Shown: in pieces, positions 1-8,954 of the stretch | How the letters are laid out: each line of letters starts with the position of its first letter | Position numbering within the stretch: the stretch's first letter is position 1 | DNA from: Pseudochryseolinea flava | GTDB taxonomy: Bacteria; Bacteroidota; Bacteroidia; Cytophagales; Cyclobacteriaceae | NCBI RefSeq assembly: GCF_003286915.1 | Contig: NZ_QMFY01000007.1 | Location: forward strand, 186,001 to 250,000 | Direction: 5' to 3' | Length of the DNA stretch: 64,000 nucleotides | Program-made: the position numbers and the translations under genes | The notes under the pieces: generated by a model | Database searches by the model: none | What the model was told of the DNA's origin: nothing | The model's input: the letters and a program-made list of their open reading frames with translations, nothing else

Positions 1-90
1 TATGGATTTAGAGCTGATGATATTTTAAAATTGAAGTATCTGTATCAACGATACACTAACTACAGGCGCTGGCTGCAATGGAAAAAATAA
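1..90 (+). CDS. C-terminal end of an unknown protein (truncated by window edge)
   Basis: Frame 1 is open from the first base and stops at TAA 88-90, giving 29 residues rich in Lys, Arg, Tyr and Trp, ending RRWLQWKK. The start lies outside the window. The stop overlaps the ATG of the next gene (78) by 13 nt, so the two are probably translationally coupled and belong to the same operon. By analogy with vWA operons the missing gene could be a MoxR-type AAA+ ATPase, but 29 residues cannot establish this. Confidence 0.6.
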   Translation, partial: YGFRADDILKLKYLYQRYTNYRRWLQWKK

Positions 91-1028
91 GCTATGGTCC
101 TTTAATTGAACACCTGCAGATAAAAGGTGACTATTATAATCAGCGGTATCGCGAGTACGAGTTACGGCATGGCACCATTGATTCGGCGCTCATTGCAATG
201 TGGATCGTTCAAGTGATTGAACCAATAGTGTCGGCGACAGCAAGTAAAGAAGAAGATGTAGGGAAAGTTTTTAATCCAATGTATGATGCGCTGCTTTCAT
301 TGCTAGGGAATCAACTGGCGATTACGTTTGAATCTGAGTATCGATATGCGTGGCTGATGCTCAAGAAGAACCCGAACCTCGTGCGGCACTCGTGCACAGA
401 AATAATGGCTGCATTAAATTCGGCACTCACTACAGTTCGAAAATACCAGCCGACGAAGACGATGATGTGGATTGACATGGTGAGCAAATCATTACCACAA
501 TGTCTAACGCTTGACGATTTCTTGAAATGTGGACGAATCAGCGCATGGTCGGTGGGGCTAGCACAACTGAGGAAACGGTCTTTAGAAGATCTGCAGTCAT
601 TATCATTTTCGCTGAAAGAAGTCGTGAATAACCGCGGGCCGTTCTTGCAACAGATTGCAACCAAACAATGGTTATCGCATACCCCGGCATTTGTTGGAAA
701 GGTTGGAGGCTTCGTTGGAAATGGTGGAACATTTCATTGTCCACCGAAAGTTTCAGCGATAGATTCAGAAATTGTAGCCTCAGACAATGAGGACGCTTCC
801 GTATTGTTTGCGGATGGTTTCGGATCAATACTCGTTCAGGGAACACCCTTTCTTGCGAAAGACGCTGCACAATTGGCAACAACAAAAGTCTTGAATGATT
901 TTCGATCACGTTATGGAAAATCAATTGTTCCATTCGATGACATCACCTCAGCAGTGCTCACACACAACACACTGGTAATTTCAAGGGAAAGCTCTTTTTT
1001 TCTTTACATCTATGGATGGCAAAATTAA
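78..1028 (+). CDS. Uncharacterised 316-aa protein of the vWA-zincin cassette
   Basis: I do not recognise this family. The 316-residue product has no signal peptide or membrane segment and looks soluble and mostly helical in its first 200 residues. A glycine-rich stretch near residues 210-222 (GKVGGFVGNGG) is followed by an alpha/beta-looking tail. It starts inside the end of the preceding gene (13-nt overlap) and its last 17 nt overlap the start of the vWA gene. This fixes it as a middle gene of a translation-coupled cassette and makes a structural or regulatory partner of the zincin-vWA protein the natural guess. Its function is unknown, and the call as a real gene rests on its length and the interlocked junctions. 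Confidence 0.8.
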   Translation: MEKISYGPLIEHLQIKGDYYNQRYREYELRHGTIDSALIAMWIVQVIEPIVSATASKEEDVGKVFNPMYDALLSLLGNQLAITFESEYRYAWLMLKKNPNLVRHSCTEIMAALNSALTTVRKYQPTKTMMWIDMVSKSLPQCLTLDDFLKCGRISAWSVGLAQLRKRSLEDLQSLSFSLKEVVNNRGPFLQQIATKQWLSHTPAFVGKVGGFVGNGGTFHCPPKVSAIDSEIVASDNEDASVLFADGFGSILVQGTPFLAKDAAQLATTKVLNDFRSRYGKSIVPFDDITSAVLTHNTLVISRESSFFLYIYGWQN

Positions 1029-2775
1029 CGTAAGTACCGAAACATTGAGATCGCAATGGCGAGAAGCGTGGATTTCTGCGCGATCGGTGTGGAGTGCGTT
1101 TTTAATGTTAAGAGAACCGGTGTGGTGTCTTACTTCTGAAGCGGCAAGAAAAGAAGGGTTGACTGGAAGTTTCGCAATGATTCGTCTTACAGATCATCGC
1201 ATTGTGATTGACTTAGAGAAAGTAAAAAATTACGGCGTCGGTGATGAAGCCGTACAGGTATTGGCTCACGAGATCGGACATCACATTTACACACCTGCAA
1301 ATCTCAGAGATAACGCAGTGCTTCTTGGACGAATTCGATGGTCGCTTGCAGACATGGAGGATAAGGCTGCATTTGTAGCAAATATTTATGAGGACTTGAT
1401 CATCAACGACATTCTTCATCGGTCGAAAGATCTAGACATGGCTATTGTTTATCAAAAAATAAACAAGGATGTACCATTCTCACCCCTGTGGACATTGATC
1501 ATGAGAACGTACGAATTTTTATGGAAGCTAAAGCGTGGTTCTCTCGCAACAGATTTATTACTTCACAATGACAAGATCGATGTTGACGCTTCACTGATGG
1601 CATCGTTGGTGAGAAGTTATGCTAAACGTTGGATCGATGGTGGTGGTCGATTCGCTGCGTTGATGTATCCTTATTTGGTAGAAGAAGAAGCCTTCAAAAA
1701 AGGAATGGCGAGTATGGCGGTATACCTGGACACCGAAAAAGCAGGAGAGGGCGGCGGAATGATTTCCGGGCTGGTTGAACTTGATCTAGAAGGAATAGAA
1801 GGTGCAATTGATCCACGAACAGAAGCAACAGGTGATAAGCAACCTAAGAACAAAAAAACTATTGACATCTCTGCGTCGTTTGGAAAAACAGATAGAGGGG
1901 GAACAGGGCCTAAACAACGATATCTTCAACCCGGTGTTTACATTGATTTACTGAAGCAAGTCAATCCGAATGTTGATGAGCAAGCGTTGATCAATCAATA
2001 CTATCGAGAAATAGCGTCGCCGCATCTTATTCGTTTTCCAGTCGAGGTCACCAAGTCGACAGGTATAATGATTCCGGAAGGTACCGACGTATGGGAATCT
2101 GGCGATGCGATTGAAGAAATTGATTGGCTTGAATCAGCAATAGCTTCACCACATATTGTCCCGGGTTATAGCACGCGCAAGCGTCTTTATGGAGAAGATA
2201 CCGATAGCGATCAAAGCATGAAACCATTGGACGTATACATTGGTATTGATTGCTCGGGCTCGATGTCCAACCCAAGAGTTTCTTTTTCATGGCCTGTATT
2301 GGCTGCAACGGTAATCGGACTTTCTGCATTGCGGGCAGGTGCCAAAGTAATGGGATGTTTGTCGGGCGAACCTGGAAGCTTTATGGAAACGAAAGGCTTC
2401 GTCACAAAAGAAGTGGACTTACTTACAATCTTGACATCATACTTGGGTACCGGATATTCGTATGGTATCCCACGATTGAATACGCCGTTTCACGCGCCGT
2501 TGAAAAAGAAGTCGCACGTTGTTATTGTAACCGATGATGATATCTTTCATATGCTCAATGCAAAGGAAGCTAATCACTGGGCAATTGCGGAAACTGCACT
2601 ACAACATGCGGGTGGTACTGGAACAATGGTATTGCATTCGCGGCCAGATTGGAACAAGCCTGGTGTAAAACTATTGCGTGATATGGGATGGCATATTCAT
2701 TATGTTACGGATGAGTCGTCGATGCTTGATTTTGCACGTGAGTTTTCTAAGAAGAATTATCACAAAAGAAGATAA
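1012..2775 (+). CDS. Zincin-like metallopeptidase / von Willebrand factor A domain protein
   Basis: This 587-residue cytoplasmic protein has two recognisable parts. The N-terminal region has a zincin motif HEIGHH (H86, E87, H90) followed by a helical segment with YEDLIIND that could supply the third metal ligand, as in the DUF2201-type putative metallopeptidase family. The C-terminal region is a vWA domain with an intact MIDAS DxSxS motif, DCSGS from D413, and a later VTDDD strand end. A middle linker around residues 240-300 is charged and Lys/Gly-rich. There is no signal peptide. vWA proteins of this type usually work with MoxR AAA+ ATPases as metal-dependent scaffolds or chaperones. Whether the zincin site is catalytic is not known. 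The start overlaps the previous gene by 17 nt and the next gene begins 2 nt after the stop. Confidence 0.9.
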   Translation: MDGKINVSTETLRSQWREAWISARSVWSAFLMLREPVWCLTSEAARKEGLTGSFAMIRLTDHRIVIDLEKVKNYGVGDEAVQVLAHEIGHHIYTPANLRDNAVLLGRIRWSLADMEDKAAFVANIYEDLIINDILHRSKDLDMAIVYQKINKDVPFSPLWTLIMRTYEFLWKLKRGSLATDLLLHNDKIDVDASLMASLVRSYAKRWIDGGGRFAALMYPYLVEEEAFKKGMASMAVYLDTEKAGEGGGMISGLVELDLEGIEGAIDPRTEATGDKQPKNKKTIDISASFGKTDRGGTGPKQRYLQPGVYIDLLKQVNPNVDEQALINQYYREIASPHLIRFPVEVTKSTGIMIPEGTDVWESGDAIEEIDWLESAIASPHIVPGYSTRKRLYGEDTDSDQSMKPLDVYIGIDCSGSMSNPRVSFSWPVLAATVIGLSALRAGAKVMGCLSGEPGSFMETKGFVTKEVDLLTILTSYLGTGYSYGIPRLNTPFHAPLKKKSHVVIVTDDDIFHMLNAKEANHWAIAETALQHAGGTGTMVLHSRPDWNKPGVKLLRDMGWHIHYVTDESSMLDFAREFSKKNYHKRR

Positions 2776-2777
2776 TC

Positions 2778-3350
2778 ATGAAGAAGCAGAAAGAATTGTT
2801 TGCACTACTTCATCATTTGAAGAATTGCCCGTCTGATTTTTTAGACGTCAAGGAGAATCTATCCAAAATGATTACGAAGGCGCTGATCGCCGATCTATTC
2901 AGAAAATTGTTTAACGATTTCGAAGATGATAAAGATCTCAAGGCTTTACTTTCGCAATTAAACGTCTCAGAAAATGAATACCGTGCAATTCGTGTGGCTA
3001 CTTGGTTCTTTGATCAACCACTTTTTCATGACAATAATCTACAAGACGGCATCACCAGCTTTTTATTCGAACGGTTACCATTGCTCAGTAAACATGTTAA
3101 AGCGGAAACCTGGTTAGATGACGAAGATAGAACAGAAGAGTTTGTGAGAGAAGCGCTTAGAAGTTGTCATGTACTGATCGATGGAGAAAGCGAAGATGAA
3201 GCACAAGATCGACTCGACGCACTGAGTACGATTAAGCGGTTGAAGATATTGGAAGAAACAAATGCACCACTTCTTCGAATGAAAGCGATTCGCCAAGCAA
3301 TGGCGGAAAAAAAGGCACGCGAAGCTGCAAACGTTTATGGACGCGAGTAA
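2778..3350 (+). CDS. Uncharacterised 190-aa helical protein of the vWA cassette
   Basis: The function is not recognised. The product is 190 residues, highly charged and predicted almost wholly helical, with acidic clusters (EDDKD near residue 50, DDEDRTEE near 115) and a Lys/Arg/Ala-rich C-terminal helix. No signal peptide, membrane segment or known catalytic motif is visible. Its ATG lies 2 nt after the vWA stop and its last 14 nt overlap the adenylating-enzyme gene, so it is translated as part of the cassette. An adaptor or helical-repeat partner of the vWA protein is plausible but is inference. Confidence 0.8.
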   Translation: MKKQKELFALLHHLKNCPSDFLDVKENLSKMITKALIADLFRKLFNDFEDDKDLKALLSQLNVSENEYRAIRVATWFFDQPLFHDNNLQDGITSFLFERLPLLSKHVKAETWLDDEDRTEEFVREALRSCHVLIDGESEDEAQDRLDALSTIKRLKILEETNAPLLRMKAIRQAMAEKKAREAANVYGRE

Positions 3351-4689
3351 GAAACCGACAGTGGCGCTAACCGATGAAGAGCGTTTCCCGCTCATCAATG
3401 ATCTGTTCTATTTAAAGCAAATGCAACAGGACGACACGGCGCCAAAATTCAATTTTCAATCTGGAGATCGGCTAAGGTCCGAGCAGCTAGCGCATGTGAA
3501 GTCGTACGCGTCGAAAATTAAAACGAAGCAATTCTGGAATACGGATTCTCAACCATCATGGATGTCAGAATATTTAAACTGGTGTACGAGCACAGTTCCA
3601 TTTTATACAAATCGATCCAATGTGTTAACGTCACACCCAACGATCAGAAGGCGCGACATTCATGATAGTCCTTGGCAGTTTGTCTCGGCCGATTGCGATC
3701 TCAAAGATTTGTTAGTGTATCAGACGTCAGGTACGACTGGCGCTGCAATGGATGTAGTATTTGACCCGATATCACAAGCGTGTTGGATTCCTCAATTGGA
3801 ATCATTGCTGCAACCATTAGGCATCCGATTATCGCGCAGCAACCGGCATGTAGCCATAGCGTTGATTTGCGATCAACAAACGACAATCACGTATGCATCA
3901 TTAAGTACATATTTGGATGGAGCCGGTGTGCTTAAAATCAACTTGAATCCCAGCGAATGGAAACGTGATGATGATCGCAGGGATTTCCTTGAAAAGTATA
4001 ATCCAGAAGTTCTCACAGGCGATCCATTTGCGTTCAACTCATTATTGGCGTTGCAACCTAACATTAGACCGAAAGCAATGGTATCATCGGCGATGAAGTT
4101 GACAAATGACCTTCGGCAAAAACTTGAATCGTATTTCGACTGCCCTGTCTTAGACATATATTCGCTGACAGAGTGTAGGATGGTGGCTGTGGCGGATGGA
4201 GATGGTCGACACCGGGCGATTCGTCCGGAACTTTATTTTGAAATTTTTCATCCGCAAGAGGATGTTTTGATGCCGCCAGGTGAAAGAGGTGAACTTGTGA
4301 TTACGGGGGGCAACAATCCTTTCCTGCCTTTGATTAGATATCGTACAGGCGATTTCTGTTCGATGACCATTGACAACGGCACTCCATATCTCGTGGATTT
4401 AGAAGCTCGTCTTCCCATTGCGTATTATCGCAGCGATGGATCCTTCATAAACAATATCGATATCTCTCGCGCCATGACAGATTTCCCACTCGTGGGTTTC
4501 TCCATACATCAACAGATCGATAAGCATGTAACATTCAAAGGATGGTGTTCGACGTTGGATGAAAGGATGAGCGAAAAAATCAGGGCAACACTTGAAGACC
4601 TTTTTGGAGAAAACATTTCTGTAAAGGTTTCGTGCACGCGCGAAACACCGACAACGAAACCAGTTTCATTCACGAGCGATATAGGTTGA
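3337..4689 (+). CDS. PaaK-like AMP-binding (adenylate-forming) enzyme
   Basis: This 450-residue member of the ANL adenylating superfamily is closest in style to the phenylacetate-CoA ligase/LuxE branch. Visible motifs are the phosphate-binding loop TSGTTG (from T130), the A5-type motif YSLTE (Y275) and the nucleotide-ribose motif YRTGD (Y335). A short C-terminal domain ends without a clear GK catalytic-lysine motif; the lysine in TPTTKP may fill this role. The length matches PaaK family members (about 430-450). It would activate a carboxylate as an acyl-adenylate, but the substrate cannot be read from sequence. It overlaps the 190-aa gene by 14 nt and is the last gene of the vWA cassette, an unusual partner for such a gene set. 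Confidence 0.85.
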   Translation: MDASKKPTVALTDEERFPLINDLFYLKQMQQDDTAPKFNFQSGDRLRSEQLAHVKSYASKIKTKQFWNTDSQPSWMSEYLNWCTSTVPFYTNRSNVLTSHPTIRRRDIHDSPWQFVSADCDLKDLLVYQTSGTTGAAMDVVFDPISQACWIPQLESLLQPLGIRLSRSNRHVAIALICDQQTTITYASLSTYLDGAGVLKINLNPSEWKRDDDRRDFLEKYNPEVLTGDPFAFNSLLALQPNIRPKAMVSSAMKLTNDLRQKLESYFDCPVLDIYSLTECRMVAVADGDGRHRAIRPELYFEIFHPQEDVLMPPGERGELVITGGNNPFLPLIRYRTGDFCSMTIDNGTPYLVDLEARLPIAYYRSDGSFINNIDISRAMTDFPLVGFSIHQQIDKHVTFKGWCSTLDERMSEKIRATLEDLFGENISVKVSCTRETPTTKPVSFTSDIG

Positions 4690-4715
4690 CCGCTCAGATA
4701 CTTTTATGATTCTTT

Positions 4716-4731
4716 TGTCCGTCTTCGGACA
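4716..4731 (+). terminator. Short GC-rich hairpin after the vWA cassette
   Basis: A perfect 6-bp stem (TGTCCG / CGGACA) with a 4-nt loop (TCTT) begins 26 nt after the stop of the adenylating enzyme. There is no T-run downstream, so it is at best a weak or factor-assisted terminator or an mRNA 3' end stabiliser. Confidence 0.3.
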
Positions 4732-4876
4732 CTCAAAGTTCATTATTTGATCGTCTCGGAAAATATTATTGGGATTTTCTTCTAAAAACGCAGGTGCAAC
4801 CAATGGCATACTATTGGCGTCTTAGGGACACGTTACTCAATTGAGCCGAAAATTCTTCGTATAAAAACCTAAGTCC

Positions 4877-7249
4877 ATGCTGCGTAATTACATCAAGATC
4901 GCGTTCAGAAATCTTCTTCGCCACAAAGCATTCTCTTTTATAAACATCTTTGGACTTGCCATCGGTATGGCGTGTACAATCCTCATCATGCTATGGGTGC
5001 AAGATGAATTGGGGTATGATACCTTTCATGAGAAGAAAGATAGGCTCTATCGCGTGACATCAGCACTACCGGAACTTGACTTAAAGGCGGCGATATCTTC
5101 AGCGCCGATTGGTCCAGCGGTCAAAGCAGAGATACCAGCAGTTAAAAGTACAATGCGATTTAGCGCGAATAATTATGATCTCATGCAAGTGGGCGATAAC
5201 ATGTTCGAAGAGAAGCGCATCTTTTACGTGGACTCCAATTTCTTCGATTTTTTCACATTCAAAGTAAAGTCAGGAGACATTAAAACAGCATTACTCCAAC
5301 CTGATAACATCGTTATAACTGAATCGATGGCTAAGAAATATTTTGGCAATGACGATCCGGTTGGGAAGACGATTAAGAAAAATCATAAAGATGATGTGAA
5401 TATAAGCGCGGTGATAGAAGACGTGCCAACGAACTCCCACTTCCAATTCGATTTCTTACAACCCATGGCCTACCTGGCGCGAACCAATCGTGACTTGAAA
5501 GAGAATGTTTGGGATAATTTCAACTTCTATACTTACGTTGAGCTTGATGAACACTTTGAAGCAACACCAGCAGCACTGGATACGCTTAACGCAAAGTTCA
5601 AAGCCATTTACAAAGCCAATGAACCTAATTTAAAAGTCGAGTTTAGGCTTCAACCGCTAACGGACATTCACCTTCACTCGAATCTTTTTGCAGACCTCCC
5701 TGGAGAAGGGAACATTCAATATGTGTACATCTTCATTGTCGTGGGGATTTTTGTACTTGGCGTAGCCTGTATCAACTTCATGAACTTGGCTACAGCGCGA
5801 TCGGCGCGACGGGCAAAGGAGGTAGGACTTCGGAAGGTTGCGGGCGCAGTGCGTTTTCAACTGATTCGCCAGTTTCTTGCGGAGTCGTCGATTATTGCAA
5901 CCATGGCGCTCATCATCGGAATGCTTCTTGTGATCGCCGCCTTACCTTTCTTCAATGATCTCTCAGGAAAATCATTAAGTATTGATTTGCTCAGTAGCAA
6001 ACTCGTTATCGGGATAGTCGTAATTACGATAGTCACCGGTCTTCTCGCCGGAAGTTATCCTGCGCTTTTCCTTTCTGGTTTTGTTCCAGCAAAAGTATTG
6101 AAGGGGAACTTAAAATCAGGAGCCGGGAGCAGCGTTTTCAGAAATACCATGGTTGTAATCCAATTCGCCGTTTCAATCGCGTTGATGATCGGAACCACGG
6201 TGATCTTCCAACAATTGCAATTCATTCGCGACCGAAATCTTGGATATGATAAAGAGAATCTGATATACGTGAATATGACTGGAGAGATGTGGAAAAAATA
6301 CAGCGCATGGCGATCTGAATTAGAAAAGAATGAGTTGACGCGAGACTTTAGTTTTATCTCTTCGCTTCCTACCAATCTCACCAACGCCACGATTGGCGTA
6401 GACTGGGATGGTAAGTCCCCCTCAATTCAACCATTGTTCGCCAACATCGCAGTCGATGAAAACTTTATGGAAGCATTCCGCATGGAGCCTTTGTACGGAC
6501 GTGGCTTTTCGAAAGAGTTCAAAGCAGATAGCACAAACTACGTGGTAAATGAAAAAGCTTTGAAGACAATGAACATGGAACCGTCAACGGCAGTAGGAAA
6601 AAGTCTCACGATGTGGGGAAGAAAAGGGGTGATTGTAGGCGTTGTCAAAGATTTCAATTTTAAGCCGGTACAGCATGACATCGAGCCGCTCATTATTCGA
6701 TTGAATACATGGGGAGAGATTGCAGTAGTGAGAGCTAAGCCGACGAAGACTGCGGAGACGATCAAAGCGCTTGAAGAAATCAGCACCACACTCAATCCAG
6801 AGTATCCATTTGCATATGGTTTTATTGATCAAGATTTGAACAACATGTATCAGGCTGAACAGCGGCTGAGCAACCTCTTTACAATTTTTGCAGGATTAGC
6901 AATTTTTATTTCATGCTTAGGACTTTATGGACTATCTGCTTTCCTCGCAGAGCGTCGTACCAAAGAGATTGGCGTGAGGAAAGTGCTTGGCGCTTCGGTA
7001 ACCCATGTTGTGTTTTTACTATCGAAAACATTTACAGTCCCAGTAGTAGTGGCCATGATGATTGCTGCGCCGCTATCGTGGTATGGCATGAATAGTTGGT
7101 TGGAAACTTTTGTATTTCATGTTGAAATTCATTGGGCCGTATTTGCTACGGCGTTTGTAGCCGCTTTACTCGTAGCATGGCTCACGGTGAGTTATGAATC
7201 AATAAAAGCTGCGGTTGTCAATCCAGCAAAATCCCTTCGCGACGAATAA
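4877..7249 (+). CDS. FtsX/MacB-type ABC transporter permease
   Basis: This 790-residue inner-membrane permease has two MacB_PCD-FtsX halves. TM1 lies near residues 20-41, followed by a large periplasmic domain and a TM cluster from about 285 with the hallmark KEVGLRKVAGA near 313. A second periplasmic domain and a final TM cluster follow, with TKEIGVRKVLGAS near 695. Proteins of this type use a separate MacB-like ATPase and couple ATP hydrolysis to periplasmic mechanotransmission (lipoprotein, peptide or antibiotic export). No ATPase gene is adjacent. Unlike the other four permeases in the window it lacks the N-terminal prefix domain and has no PadR gene beside it. It is monocistronic, with a 187-nt upstream gap and a hairpin terminator after it. 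Confidence 0.92.
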   Translation: MLRNYIKIAFRNLLRHKAFSFINIFGLAIGMACTILIMLWVQDELGYDTFHEKKDRLYRVTSALPELDLKAAISSAPIGPAVKAEIPAVKSTMRFSANNYDLMQVGDNMFEEKRIFYVDSNFFDFFTFKVKSGDIKTALLQPDNIVITESMAKKYFGNDDPVGKTIKKNHKDDVNISAVIEDVPTNSHFQFDFLQPMAYLARTNRDLKENVWDNFNFYTYVELDEHFEATPAALDTLNAKFKAIYKANEPNLKVEFRLQPLTDIHLHSNLFADLPGEGNIQYVYIFIVVGIFVLGVACINFMNLATARSARRAKEVGLRKVAGAVRFQLIRQFLAESSIIATMALIIGMLLVIAALPFFNDLSGKSLSIDLLSSKLVIGIVVITIVTGLLAGSYPALFLSGFVPAKVLKGNLKSGAGSSVFRNTMVVIQFAVSIALMIGTTVIFQQLQFIRDRNLGYDKENLIYVNMTGEMWKKYSAWRSELEKNELTRDFSFISSLPTNLTNATIGVDWDGKSPSIQPLFANIAVDENFMEAFRMEPLYGRGFSKEFKADSTNYVVNEKALKTMNMEPSTAVGKSLTMWGRKGVIVGVVKDFNFKPVQHDIEPLIIRLNTWGEIAVVRAKPTKTAETIKALEEISTTLNPEYPFAYGFIDQDLNNMYQAEQRLSNLFTIFAGLAIFISCLGLYGLSAFLAERRTKEIGVRKVLGASVTHVVFLLSKTFTVPVVVAMMIAAPLSWYGMNSWLETFVFHVEIHWAVFATAFVAALLVAWLTVSYESIKAAVVNPAKSLRDE

Positions 7250-7298
7250 CAAGATTTCCTTTCTCGAAATCTTATCATTTTCACTTAGAATAAATAAC

Positions 7299-7323
7299 AA
7301 GACCCGATATATCGTCGGGTCTT
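7299..7323. terminator. Bidirectional intrinsic terminator between convergent genes
   Basis: A 9-bp perfect inverted repeat (AAGACCCGA / TCGGGTCTT) with a 7-nt loop lies between the stop of the plus-strand permease (7249) and the stop of the minus-strand beta-propeller gene (7333). A/T-rich sequence flanks it on both sides, fitting termination in both directions. Confidence 0.8.
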
Positions 7324-7332
7324 AATGCACGT

Positions 7333-8262
7333 TTATTTTTTGGAGTAATCCATCTGTTTGGCAGAGATAACATGGATTCCGTTTCCATGCGTACCAACAG
7401 CGACAACAATTTCAGGAGTATTATCAGATATAATATCAATCGCGTTCACCATTGCCTTGACTTTTGTCGTGTACTTTCCCAATGGAAAAATCACTGAAAC
7501 CTTTCCACTACTTTCACCAAATGCAGCGCAGTAGTTGTCGTCCGTAACAATGTAATCGCTAGACAAAATCCAATCACCTATTTTTTTGTTCGTAGTTTCA
7601 ATCAGCGTCGACGTCCACTCGCGGTAGTAACCGTCATCCCCTGATGTAATGACACCTTTCTTTGATGCCTTGATTGACCTTATCCAACTGCGATGTCCTT
7701 TGATGGCGTATTTATACTTGAGTGCATTACCTTCATAACTTGTAATCAGGCCGCCCTTGTTTCCTGTAATGATATCAGCATTTGAAGTACATGCGATTGC
7801 AGTAATAGGGCTTTTTTGCTGATGCTTCGCGATAACCTCTCCATTAAAAGCATTTATTTTATAGACAAATCCATCCTCTCCACCAACCACGAGTGCATTA
7901 TCGTCGAACCAAGTAATGCAGATCAACGGTGTAGCACCAATATTTTTTTCCATTAGCAACTTACCTGAGGAAACGCTCCAAGTTGAAATTGTACCGTTTT
8001 TAGACACTCCTGCCACAACATTTTGACGAAGATCAATCGCAATGACTTTAGCGACAGTCCAACGCATTTCTAAAGTTCTGGTTTGATAATTCCAAACCTG
8101 CAATTCATTGCTAAGATTTGCAATAATGCGCGACGATGATTCTTCTAATTTCATATCTAAAACAATGGCCCGAGGGTCACCCAATACAAAACTATCTTGT
8201 GCCGCTGCTGCACTTGTAATCATCAGAATAACATTCAACAACCAACCAACTATCAATTTCAT
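7333..8262 (-). CDS. Secreted/periplasmic WD40-like beta-propeller protein
   Basis: The 309-residue product starts with a signal peptide (hydrophobic residues 4-20, then AAAAQ) and continues with roughly seven repeats of WD40/PQQ style. Examples are the strands ending in ISTWSVSSGKLL, VYKINAFNGEVI and YREWTSTL. Such propellers act as binding platforms, and no catalytic residues are seen. The start overlaps the end of the outer-membrane protein gene by 4 nt (ATGA), and it is the last gene of a three-gene envelope operon with the IPT/Kelch lipoprotein. Its partner is probably another envelope protein of the operon (inference). Confidence 0.85.
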   Translation of the reverse strand: MKLIVGWLLNVILMITSAAAAQDSFVLGDPRAIVLDMKLEESSSRIIANLSNELQVWNYQTRTLEMRWTVAKVIAIDLRQNVVAGVSKNGTISTWSVSSGKLLMEKNIGATPLICITWFDDNALVVGGEDGFVYKINAFNGEVIAKHQQKSPITAIACTSNADIITGNKGGLITSYEGNALKYKYAIKGHRSWIRSIKASKKGVITSGDDGYYREWTSTLIETTNKKIGDWILSSDYIVTDDNYCAAFGESSGKVSVIFPLGKYTTKVKAMVNAIDIISDNTPEIVVAVGTHGNGIHVISAKQMDYSKK

Positions 8263-8954
8263 AACGTTGAATACTTGAACTGTTTATCTTGCTTAATTCG
8301 GAATAAGAAACCTGCGCGCATACTCCAAGCGCCATAGTAAGAATCAGGAAACACTTTAGATTCAGCATTCACATGCTGATAACCCACTGCGAGGCTAAAT
8401 CCATATGTACGATTTTTGAGATAGCTAAAGTGAGCATCGATTCCCATTGTAAAACGTGTTGCTTCTACCGTAAGTGGTGGTGTAGATGAATCTAAATTAA
8501 TGGACGATTCCCGTGTTGTATTGACATCAAGATTTGTTAACCCAGGTGACAAACATACATCTACACGAAATACATTGTTGTGTTTTTCGAAAGGCAACGG
8601 TAACCGATAGACAATCGTCGGTCCAAAAGATGAAAATTTGATTTTTGCATCTTTATAGTCACTAGCTGTTGAATGACTCCAATCGTTAAAGCTGGCATAA
8701 TTCACCCATGCACCAATACGAAGTCTTGAAAAAAGTTTAGTTGTATAGCGTACATCGTATCCTATCCCGGGTTTCATATTGGGGAACAAAGTCGGTTTCG
8801 CATCAGCGTTTTTTGATCCTATCGGTGCTTGAACACTAACTGAAATTTGAAGTTCGTCACGAGCGTCAACAACCAGATTCTGCGCATAGCCATGCCGTTG
8901 CAGTAGCAACATTGTACTGGCCACAATCCCCATTAGCAGTATGCTCTTTTTCAT
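8259..8954 (-). CDS. Outer-membrane beta-barrel protein (uncharacterised)
   Basis: The 231-residue product has a signal peptide (MKKSILLMGIV... to GYAQ at about residue 25). The body has alternating aromatic/polar strands typical of a small outer-membrane barrel, for example YDVRYTTKLFSRLRIGAWVNY and TYGFSLAVGYQH. The C-terminal part contains WSMRAGFLFRI, close to the aromatic-ended last strand of such barrels. No specific family was recognised. It is translationally coupled on both sides by 4-nt ATGA overlaps, being the middle gene of the operon between the IPT/Kelch lipoprotein and the beta-propeller gene. Confidence 0.8.
   Translation of the reverse strand: MKKSILLMGIVASTMLLLQRHGYAQNLVVDARDELQISVSVQAPIGSKNADAKPTLFPNMKPGIGYDVRYTTKLFSRLRIGAWVNYASFNDWSHSTASDYKDAKIKFSSFGPTIVYRLPLPFEKHNNVFRVDVCLSPGLTNLDVNTTRESSINLDSSTPPLTVEATRFTMGIDAHFSYLKNRTYGFSLAVGYQHVNAESKVFPDSYYGAWSMRAGFLFRIKQDKQFKYSTL

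Noticed and set aside
538-933. Antisense open reading frame of 131 codons within the 316-aa gene
   Set aside because: It has no recognisable motif and is opposite a gene locked in the operon by overlaps.
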